A stretch of DNA of 37,527 nucleotides from Nitrospira sp. (GTDB taxonomy: Bacteria; Nitrospirota; Nitrospiria; Nitrospirales; Nitrospiraceae), in NCBI GenBank assembly GCA_029865225.1, contig JAOUHJ010000027.1, positions 1 through 37,527 on the forward strand, written 5' to 3'. How positions within the stretch are numbered: the first letter of the stretch is position 1; every line of letters starts with the position of its first letter. The notes under the pieces are model-generated. The model searched no databases and was not told where the DNA came from. It saw only the letters and a list, made by a program, of their open reading frames with translations. This document shows positions 31,720-37,527 of this stretch, one piece after another. Both the position numbers and the translations under genes were made by a program.

Positions 31720-33174
31720 TCAATCCACGCGCACCACACCGGGCATGTTGTAGCTCGCGTCGATCAGGGGGGTGGCGGCGCCGTAGAAACGAGCGGTGAA
31801 GCGGAAGCCCTCCTTTGGTGCGGGCAGCCAGTTCTGGCGCTGCTTCGGGTCCTTCGGCTCATCGTGCTGGACATAGATCACCAGCTTGTTGTCCTCGGTG
31901 TGGAGCTGGCCGCGCTCGAGCATGAAGCTGTTGAGCGAATAGCGGTCGATCGGGTTGTCGTAGAAATAGCCTTCGGAATCGTAGAGCGGCATTTCCCAGA
32001 ACTCGGTGACCGGGGGCATGTTTTTCAGGTCGAAGGTGATCGTGTAGCGGTGCTCGCCCGAGAGCGGCCGGCCATTGGAATCGTCCCAACAGTTTGCGGA
32101 CGTATGCGACCGGGAGGGAACGGGGGCGAGAACAGCCTGCAACCCGGCCCATGCCCGCCATTGCCAGTTGGTGTCCTTGTAGCCGAGGTCGTTGTCGAAC
32201 TTCCAGCCGTTTTGGCCCTCGGTGAAGTTCGCGGCCATCCCCTCCAGCACTTCCTTCTTCCCCTCCTCGATCCCCGCCTCCACCGCAGCGGCGATCTCGG
32301 GGGTCAATCCGGCGGGATCGAAGGGCGTGCCGGCCTTGAGCCCAAGGCGCTCGAAACGCGCAAAGGCGGTGACTTCACGATGGCTGTCGGTCTGTTTGGT
32401 GAAACTGGGATCGTTCAGCACCAGGCTGACCCAGCGCAGAAAGTCCACGCCGGTGAGTTTGCCCGCTTCCTGAACATTCTCCATGCCGGGATAGGTGGGA
32501 TAGTCGGCCTTGGTCAGCGGCACATCCTCCGCCCGCACCTCCTTGCGTCCGGCAGCAATCCACTGGCTGAGCGACATGGCCGTGATGCGGTCCTGGATGG
32601 CGTTGACGATCCGGACCTCTTCCTCCGTAACGTCGGGGAGAGCGACGCGTCCCAGCACCCCGGCAAAGTCCGACTGGGACTGCACGATGTCGGCCCCGAC
32701 GAAGCCGTCGGGCAGCTTGCCGCTCCAGTTCGGGCCGATCAGCAAGCGCCGGACGGGGCCGGGCGCATTGAACTGGCTACCGATCATGTGCCACCAGCGC
32801 GAGTAGTTGTCGTACAGGTGGACGCTCCAATAATGATCCTTGATTTCGGGGACGATGATGACCGCGGGTTCCTTTGACAGATCAAACATGCCCACGCCAT
32901 AGAGCGTGGTGGCATTGGGTGTGGTGGCGACGCGCGGCAAGGCCTTCATGGGTTCGCGAAACCAACTCAGGCGGTTGATGCCCGCAGCGCGCGGGTTCAG
33001 TTCGTTCTGCGCGAAGTTGAAGCGCAGGTGGTAGATGGCCACCGGGTGCATGCCCCACAGGAATGCTTCCTTGGCGATGTCCTTTGCCTCGGCGGGAGTG
33101 GCTACTTCGCTCGGCCCCTGGCAGCCCAAGAACAGAAGCACTAGGGGGAGCAGAAGGATGGGAGAGCTCTTCAT
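31720..33174 (-). CDS. DUF1254/DUF1214 lipoprotein (long form)
   Basis: A 484-aa predicted lipoprotein: the N-terminus SSPILLLPLVLLFLGC carries a lipobox (L-F-L-G-C) with cysteine at about residue 18. The DUF1254 part follows (EAFLWGMHPVAIYHLRFNF, VATTPNATTLYGVGMFDLSK, IIVPEIKDHYWSVHLYDNY), then a helical middle and the DUF1214 end (MPPVTEFWEMPLYDSEGYFY, RGQLHTEDNKLVIYVQHDEP, GFRFTARFYGAATPLIDASY). An excellent AAGGAGGTG site precedes the ATG. It and the short paralogue downstream form a same-strand pair with the stub of a third between. Exact function is unknown; the family is often found next to transport or stress genes. Confidence 0.88.
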   Translation of the reverse strand: MKSSPILLLPLVLLFLGCQGPSEVATPAEAKDIAKEAFLWGMHPVAIYHLRFNFAQNELNPRAAGINRLSWFREPMKALPRVATTPNATTLYGVGMFDLSKEPAVIIVPEIKDHYWSVHLYDNYSRWWHMIGSQFNAPGPVRRLLIGPNWSGKLPDGFVGADIVQSQSDFAGVLGRVALPDVTEEEVRIVNAIQDRITAMSLSQWIAAGRKEVRAEDVPLTKADYPTYPGMENVQEAGKLTGVDFLRWVSLVLNDPSFTKQTDSHREVTAFARFERLGLKAGTPFDPAGLTPEIAAAVEAGIEEGKKEVLEGMAANFTEGQNGWKFDNDLGYKDTNWQWRAWAGLQAVLAPVPSRSHTSANCWDDSNGRPLSGEHRYTITFDLKNMPPVTEFWEMPLYDSEGYFYDNPIDRYSLNSFMLERGQLHTEDNKLVIYVQHDEPKDPKQRQNWLPAPKEGFRFTARFYGAATPLIDASYNMPGVVRVD

Positions 33175-33463
33175 GATCGCACCTCCTTCAAACGTAGCAC
33201 GCTATGCCGATCCGGAGACCGGAGCCGTCAGGGGTGCTACCTACTGATAAGTATATCCCGAAACCCGGGTCAAAAGATATCCGAAGGCGCCAACCCAGCC
33301 GAAACCGCAAGCTCGGCTGCGACATGAGGCTACTTCTGAGCATACTCAGAAAGCTCAGTGGCCTCAGTTGGGTACTCTTGGGGCGATCTAACTCGTTGAA
33401 ACCGGTGGTCACAGGACCACGGAAATCAAGCGGCTATACGAGTGCCCAACTCAGCGACTCCGA

Positions 33464-33480
33464 TTGGGAAGCTGATGTTC
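33464..33480 (+). repeat. 17-bp word shared with the tRNA-Gly relic (right copy)
   Basis: TTGGGAAGCTGATGTTC is identical to 30030-30046 in the same orientation; neither flank extends the match. It corresponds to the D-stem to anticodon-loop of tRNA-Gly(CCC) on the minus strand, but no other tRNA sequence surrounds it here. Confidence 0.6.
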
Positions 33481-33495
33481 GAAGCTTTCAATAAG

Positions 33496-33535
33496 AAAGC
33501 GGACGTTCGATCTCTTTTTGTTGAATGTCCCCTTT
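33496..33535. repeat. Hairpin of the GGACATTC/GAATGTCC repeat type
   Basis: AAAGCGGACGTTC (33496-33508) pairs with GAATGTCCCCTTT (33523-33535), with one mismatch and one G-T wobble, around a 14-nt loop. The GAATGTCC core recurs at 29993-30000. Such GAATGTCCGC/GCGGACATTC words look like a dispersed intergenic repeat family; that is recalled, not searched. Confidence 0.45.
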
Positions 33536-33634
33536 GGGTCGGATGCAGCCATTCGGAAACGCCCGGTTGCGTTGTGGTGACAAGAACAGTAGCTTGAAGG
33601 AAAGCCACTGTTGTCCCCCAGAGGTGCGCCCCCA

Positions 33635-34423
33635 ATGAAGATCACTCACTATCTGTACAACGCGTTTGTGATCGAAGAAGGCGGCGTGAAGGTCGCGATC
33701 GACCCAGGGCAAAACCTTTGGATGTTCGCACTCGAAAGCCTGATTCCTAAGTCGGAATGGTCCACCATCACCCATCTGGTGATTACGCACGGAGACCCCG
33801 ATCACCATTGGCAATCCGATCGTGTTGCGAAGGCTTCAGGCGCTCATGTGATCTGCGGAAAAGGTTTGACCAAGACCATCGACGGTCAAACTCTGGTTGT
33901 CGATCCTCGCGGTCGAGCACTGACGTCATGGGTACACATCGACAACCTGCACCCGCTCGATGTCGGCGAGTCAGTCACTCTCGATCATGTCAAGATTGAT
34001 GCGGTCAAGACAGTCCATGGTCCCATCGCGATCCCGCTTCTTTGTTTAACGCTCAAGGCACAGCCTGGACCGGGCGAGAGAGTGGGGCTTGGATCCATGG
34101 GTTTCAGGATTAGCATCGATGATATCTCCATTCTCAATCTCGGCGACTCGGTGCTGTTGAGAGAGTGGAAAGGCGTGACCGCGGACGTGCTGATGCTGCC
34201 CATCGGTGGCCTCGGCCGGAATACCTGGACCATGGATGTTAATGAGGCGCTGGAAGCCGTCAAATTGATTCGACCGAGGCGGGTCATCCCCTGTCACTAT
34301 AGCATTCCGCTGTTTTGGAAGCGGCGGTTTGCCGTGGCGGACGATCAGCGATTCAAGCGAGAGGCGGAGCGGCTGGGTGTCGAGTGCACAATTCTGAAGT
34401 ACGGTGAAGCGCTGACAATCTGA
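33635..34423 (+). CDS. Metallo-beta-lactamase-fold hydrolase (UlaG/COG2220-like)
   Basis: A 262-aa MBL-fold protein. It starts MKITHYLYNAFVIEEGGVKV (the usual short-N-terminus UlaG-like opening), followed by AIDPGQNLW and the metal motif THGDPDHHW. Canonical members have HxHxDH; here the second His is Asp (H-G-D-P-D-H). Further ligands can be seen at KTVHGP, ILNLGDSVL (bridging Asp) and VIPCHYSIP (last His). The ATG at 33635 has an AGAGGTG site and matches the family start, whereas a 33611 ATG would add an unrelated octapeptide. A lactonase, phosphodiesterase or RNA role cannot be chosen. The alpha/beta hydrolase follows closely and may be co-expressed. Confidence 0.82.
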   Translation: MKITHYLYNAFVIEEGGVKVAIDPGQNLWMFALESLIPKSEWSTITHLVITHGDPDHHWQSDRVAKASGAHVICGKGLTKTIDGQTLVVDPRGRALTSWVHIDNLHPLDVGESVTLDHVKIDAVKTVHGPIAIPLLCLTLKAQPGPGERVGLGSMGFRISIDDISILNLGDSVLLREWKGVTADVLMLPIGGLGRNTWTMDVNEALEAVKLIRPRRVIPCHYSIPLFWKRRFAVADDQRFKREAERLGVECTILKYGEALTI

Positions 34424-34493
34424 ACACGTGAGTCGCAGGCCGAATGGCAGGTTTTCATGTGCAGCCCTGCTGAATGCAGAGATTCTGACCTCG

Positions 34494-35384
34494 ATGACAC
34501 CAGCCCGAATCGATGCGGCCATAGAGTTGTCGGACGAACGACGATTGGCCTATGCCGAGTATGGGGATCCGAGCGGCGTTCCCGTCTTCCTGTTCCACGG
34601 TCTTCCGGGATCCCGCCTCGCCTGGGGTCTTCTCCCGGATGATCCATTCCCACCGGGCTTGCGAATCGTAGCGCCGGATCGACCAGGCTACGGGCGATCG
34701 GATCCCAATCCACAGCGCTCTCTTCTGGATTGGGCAAATGATGTGACTCAGCTGGCGGACGCTCTGGCTATTAACACGTTCACAATTGTCGGCGTGTCCG
34801 GCGGTGGTCCCGGTGCGCTGGCTTGTGCCTGGAAGCTGCCAGAACGCCTGTCGGTTGGTGTTGTTGCGTGTCCTGCTCCAATAGACGCTCCCGATGTCTT
34901 TGAAGGTATGAGCAAGACGAACCGGTTCTTCATAAAACTGGCCCGGCGAGTGCCGAGGCTGTCCACCCTCAATGTACGGTTTTTAGCGTCGATGATTCGT
35001 CGTAGCCCAGCGAGGTACATCGACGCGATGAAGTACAAAGTGCATGACGTGGACAAAGCTATACTGGCTCGTCCCGAAATCAAGGAGTTGTTGGTCAAGG
35101 ATTTTGCCGAGGCACTGCGCAACGGGTCGCAGGGGATGGTGGATGATATGAACGCGAACCATGGGCGTCCGTGGGGATTTCCGCTGGGCGAAATCAAGGT
35201 CCAAGTCCATTGCTGGTTTTGCGAACTGGACCTTAGTGTCCCACCGGCCATTGGGCAATACCTTCGCGATACGATCCCGACCTGCGAGGCTGAGTTTGTC
35301 CCCGATGCCGGGCACCTCTGGATTCTGGAAAATCTGAATGCCGTGCTGCACGCACTGGCTCTCACTCACCAACACCACAAGTGA
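34494..35384 (+). CDS. Alpha/beta hydrolase
   Basis: A 296-aa alpha/beta-hydrolase. Key elements in order: LAYAEYGDPSGVPVFLFHGL with the oxyanion HG motif, IVAPDRPGYGRSDPNP, the nucleophile elbow IVGVSGGGPGALA (serine in G-x-S-x-G), an acid-residue strand CWFCELDLSVPP and the catalytic His in DAGHLWILENL. The lid region (about residues 140-205) is helical. It most resembles epoxide-hydrolase/haloperoxidase-like esterases without specific substrate clues. The ATG at 34494 was chosen since the upstream extension (from GTG 34428) is not family-like; the ribosome site is weak. It follows the MBL gene by about 70 bp on the same strand. Confidence 0.85.
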   Translation: MTPARIDAAIELSDERRLAYAEYGDPSGVPVFLFHGLPGSRLAWGLLPDDPFPPGLRIVAPDRPGYGRSDPNPQRSLLDWANDVTQLADALAINTFTIVGVSGGGPGALACAWKLPERLSVGVVACPAPIDAPDVFEGMSKTNRFFIKLARRVPRLSTLNVRFLASMIRRSPARYIDAMKYKVHDVDKAILARPEIKELLVKDFAEALRNGSQGMVDDMNANHGRPWGFPLGEIKVQVHCWFCELDLSVPPAIGQYLRDTIPTCEAEFVPDAGHLWILENLNAVLHALALTHQHHK

Positions 35385-35470
35385 GAGGATCGACGGGGAT
35401 TCTGTTTCTCCTTTCATCTTACTGCCAAGCCTTTGCTCAAAAACGGATCACATCCGAACCGTGTTCTGTC

Positions 35471-35499
35471 TTGACACCTTGCTCTTCCTCCAGCATGAT
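35471..35499 (+). promoter_or_regulatory. Predicted sigma-70 promoter for the methyltransferase gene
   Basis: A perfect TTGACA (35471-35476), 17-bp spacer and CATGAT (35494-35499) predict a start near 35506 and a leader of about 100 nt before the ATG at 35608. Prediction only. Confidence 0.4.
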
Positions 35500-35607
35500 T
35501 CGCTACGCCTTCACGATTTCGACTCTTGAGAAGGTATGGCCGGTCTGTTGTAGGCCGGACATGATGAATTAGACGGGAACCGTGCGAGAAAATTGAAGGA
35601 GCGTGGT

Positions 35608-36624
35608 ATGCCCAGGAAGCTGTCACCGCCGGAACTCATGAGGAATCTCGCCATTGGGTACTGGGCGTCGCGCCTTGTGCATGTTGCGGCAAAGCTTCGA
35701 TTGGCCGACTTGTTGAAAGGCGGTTCGAGGACGGTTGAAGATTTGGCCTCGGCTGCTGATGTGCAACCGGTTCCTCTCTATCGTCTGCTTCGGGCACTCG
35801 CCAGCCTCGGTATCTTTGCGGAAACGAAGGGCCGGCGCTTCAAACTCACGCCTCTTGCCGCCACGCTCCAAACCGGCGTTCCCAATTCCATGCACGCCTG
35901 GGCCATGATGGTCAACGAACCGTGGATGTGGGATAGCTGGAAGGAGTTGCTTCCCGGAGTGAAGACCGGAGAGATGCCGTTTCTCAAGGCTCACGGAATG
36001 CCGATTTTTCAGTATCTGGAGCACCATCCCGAGGATCTCGAAGTGTTCGGCGAATCGATGTCCAGTCTTTCGCAGGCTGAAAACCCGGCGATCGCAGCAG
36101 CGTATAAATTCCCTAAAGGTCGAACACTGGTCGATGTCGGAGGCGGGCATGGAAGCCTTCTTGCGGCGATCTTGAAGGCGAATCCTTCCTTGAAGGGAGT
36201 CTTGTTCGATCAAAGCGCTGTCATTGCCCGTGCCGAGAACGACAAGCACATCACGGCAAAAGGTATCGCCCAACGATGTCGGCTTGAATCAGGGAACTTT
36301 TTTGAAGGCGTCCCCAAAGGCGGAGACGCCTACATCATGAAGTACATTCTTCATGATTGGAACGATGAAGAGTGCGTCAAGATTCTCGCCAATTGTCGAG
36401 CCGCGATGAATGAGAAGGGGAAAGTCCTGGTCGTCGACAACGTCGTGTCAGCCGGGAACGACCCAAGTTGGGGAAAGTTGCTCGACATACAAATGCTGAT
36501 CATCGGAGGCCGTGAACGCACGAAGCAAGAATTCGCGACGTTGTTTGCCTCGGCTGGACTGAAACTCACTCGACTTGTACCGACGAAATGCCCGCTGAGC
36601 ATCGTGGAAGGCGTCAGAGCATGA
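35608..36624 (+). CDS. SAM-dependent O-methyltransferase (plant COMT / hydroxyneurosporene-type family 2)
   Basis: A 338-aa class I methyltransferase. The N-terminal dimerisation/winged-helix part (about residues 1-100) includes LVHVAAKLRLADLLKGGSRT, YRLLRALASLGIFAE and FKLTPLAATLQ. The catalytic domain has the SAM glycine loop TLVDVGGGHGSLLAAI, GVLFDQSAV, GNFFEGVPKGGDAYIMKYIL and the proposed base His in LHDWNDEECVKIL. A late GRERTKQEFATLFASAGLKL closes the fold. Relatives methylate hydroxylated aromatics, quinones, polyketides or carotenoids; substrate here is unknown. ATG 35608 is supported by AAGGAG; a TTG 15 bases earlier is possible but would bury that site. Confidence 0.88.
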   Translation: MPRKLSPPELMRNLAIGYWASRLVHVAAKLRLADLLKGGSRTVEDLASAADVQPVPLYRLLRALASLGIFAETKGRRFKLTPLAATLQTGVPNSMHAWAMMVNEPWMWDSWKELLPGVKTGEMPFLKAHGMPIFQYLEHHPEDLEVFGESMSSLSQAENPAIAAAYKFPKGRTLVDVGGGHGSLLAAILKANPSLKGVLFDQSAVIARAENDKHITAKGIAQRCRLESGNFFEGVPKGGDAYIMKYILHDWNDEECVKILANCRAAMNEKGKVLVVDNVVSAGNDPSWGKLLDIQMLIIGGRERTKQEFATLFASAGLKLTRLVPTKCPLSIVEGVRA

Positions 36625-36824
36625 TGGAGTTGGACTTACAGGGCATGAATGGACTCGGGGTGTGGTGCTTCTATTCGAACAAATTGCAGAATCCATCCGG
36701 TCCAATAGGCTCCATCCGTTCGGACAGGATTGTGTAACATCGATCTGGTGTATGGTAATACCCTGTATCCGTGGATCATTATGGATGCGAGGGGTGCATT
36801 GAGCCTGAAGCTTTAGGAGGGTGC

Positions 36825-37007
36825 ATGATCGCATGGTTGCTGCTCGGCGGGCTGGTGACGATGATGGCTGGAGGGTTCTTCTATAAGACATGGCGACAGC
36901 GCCGTCAAGTCTCGTCAGGATCCCATACCGTGATGACCAAAACGACGGACGGTGAGCTGCTCCAATTTCTGGTCAGGCCGACCCGGAGATCCGGAAAAGA
37001 CCTGTGA
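36825..37007 (+). CDS. Small single-TM membrane protein, unknown
   Basis: A 60-residue protein: MIAWLLLGGLVTMMAGGFFY forms a transmembrane helix at the N-terminus, followed by a basic juxtamembrane KTWRQRRQ and a polar tail (DGELLQFLVRPTRRSGKDL). An AGGAGGG site lies four bases before the ATG, supporting this start over an in-frame one at 36771. No family is recognised. The upstream ~200 bp gap after the methyltransferase contains no strong promoter that I could identify. Confidence 0.6.
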   Translation: MIAWLLLGGLVTMMAGGFFYKTWRQRRQVSSGSHTVMTKTTDGELLQFLVRPTRRSGKDL

Positions 37008-37275
37008 GTCAGAGTAGAGCGAATTCCAGTCGTAAAGGCGTGAATTCTCTGCCCTCAAGTCGGACCGCGTAACGAGATCGATTGGTACAGGACAGATGTG
37101 CCCGCCACTCCGATCCTCTCGGAAAGGTTCCTTCCAAGGTCGGCGTTCCGTCCCTTCGCTTGACATACATTTTATCCACGGGAAGGAGGGGCGATGTGGA
37201 ATTGTCACGCGGCCCGTTCGCTTTCTTGACGTTGTGCGCAACCGAGGTTTAGTCTAAACAAGAGGGTAGCGGTGC
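37008..37275. other. Intergenic region with a 6+1+6 palindrome
   Basis: No gene seen. GTTTAGTCTAAAC (37247-37259) is a perfect palindrome. TTGACG (37223-ish) with TAGTCT about 18 bp later could be a weak promoter whose -10 falls within this palindrome, an arrangement expected for a repressor-controlled promoter. Speculative. Confidence 0.3.
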
Positions 37276-37392
37276 ATGATGGGGCGCACGACTGTGGGCC
37301 TACTCGTGCGGCTTCTCATGGTATGTGCAGGTGATCGTGGCGCGTTCGGTGCTGGGCATTACGTGCCTTCCCGAGGTGAGATCAATAGCTGA
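37276..37392 (+). CDS. Short frame with signal-like N-terminus, possibly truncated
   Basis: A 38-codon frame beginning MMGRTTVGLLVRLLMVCAG, hydrophobic and basic like the start of a signal peptide, then RGAFGAGHYVPSRGEINS and TGA. It ends 18 bp before the proposed insertion-element end, so it may be the beginning of a once longer exported protein or a real small peptide. The upstream ribosome site is weak (GAGGG, distance about 10). Low confidence. Confidence 0.3.
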   Translation: MMGRTTVGLLVRLLMVCAGDRGAFGAGHYVPSRGEINS

Positions 37393-37410
37393 TAGATGGA
37401 CTCTAATTAC

Positions 37411-37489
37411 GCGGGAGTTCCCCACCTGGGAGGGTGGGGGTGTGAGCAGGGCGCCGTCTGTTGCTCGCCTGGTGCTATGATGGCCGTCG
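37411..37489 (+). mobile_element. Probable left end of an IS200/IS605-type element
   Basis: Directly after a TTAC tetranucleotide (37407-37410) the sequence forms two hairpins: CCCCACC-TGGGAG-GGTGGGG (37420-37439) and GAGCA...TGCTC (37444-37466). A third, GTCGATGAAACTTCATCGAC (37486-37505), overlaps the start of the next frame. IS200/IS605 elements have subterminal hairpins instead of inverted terminal repeats, and several (for example IS608) insert 3' to TTAC. The combination with a TnpA-like N-terminus supports the call, but the element runs off the window. Confidence 0.4.
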
Positions 37490-37527
37490 ATGAAACTTCA
37501 TCGACAGGCTCATGTGGTGTACAAGAC
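37490..37527 (+). CDS. tnpA: N-terminus of a putative IS200/IS605 TnpA (Y1 transposase), cut by the window edge
   Basis: The last 12 complete codons read MKLHRQAHVVYK plus a final T-type codon. TnpA proteins of the IS200/IS605 family typically open with 'xxxHxVYxxxYHxVWxxKYR'; the HVVYK part fits. Everything with the catalytic HUH and tyrosine motifs lies beyond the window, so this is only a suggestive start. Confidence 0.35.
   Translation, partial: MKLHRQAHVVYK

Larger units (their letters stand above)
33175..33634. other. Gene-free flank of the DUF1254 pair with repeats
   Basis: No gene is convincing in these ~460 bp. It contains a 7-bp inverted repeat TTCTGAG-CATA-CTCAGAA (33334-33351), the right copy of the 17-bp word and a repeat-type hairpin just beyond it. 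The sequence after 33523 (GAATGTCCCCTTTGGG) resembles the word at 29993 on the left side of the DUF1254 genes. It probably is the right boundary of an inserted or rearranged segment. Confidence 0.45.

Noticed and set aside
31714-31722. Possible stop-codon readthrough or selenocysteine at the TGA ending the long DUF1254 gene, since the frame continues into a DUF1214-like tail
   Set aside because: The upstream protein already ends with its own complete DUF1214 C-terminus, so the following tail duplicates that part; a stub of another paralogue explains it better. No selenocysteine-insertion hairpin was seen.
31864-32877. 337-codon plus-strand frame opposite the long DUF1254 gene
   Set aside because: Shadow frame in GC-rich DNA; the minus strand encodes a complete lipoprotein with lipobox and both DUF domains.
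1-37527. CRISPR array, rRNA or riboswitch
   Set aside because: No regularly spaced direct repeats, rRNA signature words or recognised riboswitch cores were seen anywhere in the window.

Overview
The window reads as a bacterial chromosome segment, most likely from the genus Nitrospira or a close relative. This rests on gene content and style only: a Gram-negative envelope (Kdo phosphatase, DcaP-type porin, TonB receptor, periplasmic Do protease), an archaeal-type class I fructose-bisphosphate aldolase next to a fructose-1,6-bisphosphatase, PsiF-like and DUF2946-like small proteins, and moderate-to-high GC. No rRNA or other taxonomic marker is present, so this is inference.

Left half (1-18.9 kb) is mostly housekeeping and envelope biosynthesis. 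After a fragment resembling the end of a DUF5615 protein come a GT2 glycosyltransferase, an SDR epimerase, kdsC, a GDP-mannose pyrophosphorylase (manC) and a phosphomannomutase (manB): a surface-polysaccharide precursor block. A frameshifted DUF3108 relic separates manB from fbp and fbaB (gluconeogenic FBPase and aldolase). Then follow htrA/degP, ispD, ispF (MEP isoprenoid pathway) and cysE. Beyond a strong hairpin lie a PsiF-repeat protein, a phosphoenolpyruvate mutase fused to a nucleotidyltransferase (phosphonate biosynthesis), truA, amiC, a YacP-like NYN nuclease, tatD and a class I-alpha DAHP synthase.

Middle (19-27.6 kb) is an outer-membrane and metal-flavoured region: a His-rich DUF2946-like secreted protein, a TonB-dependent receptor, a periplasmic protein with a TonB-C-like end, a two-TM coiled-coil protein with an internal duplication, a PAP2 phosphatase, a CobW/COG0523 GTPase, a SUI1/YciH protein and a cupin. 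A decayed rve-type transposase follows.

Right part (27-37.5 kb) is accessory. It holds a secreted protein with a duplicated beta motif, an unannotated 35-residue membrane peptide, a DcaP-like porin with its own promoter and a palindrome in the leader, and a 3'-truncated tRNA-Gly(CCC). Next is a pair of DUF1254/DUF1214 genes with the C-terminal stub of a third copy between them. Both flanks of this pair carry related repeat sequences, including a 17-bp identical word taken from the tRNA. Then come a metallo-beta-lactamase-fold hydrolase with an unusual metal motif, an alpha/beta hydrolase, an O-methyltransferase and a small membrane protein. The window ends in what looks like the left end and first codons of an IS200/IS605-type element.

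No CRISPR array, rRNA or complete tRNA was found. The least explained parts are the DUF1254 island with its tRNA scar, the lone phosphonate enzyme and the His-rich TonB cluster.
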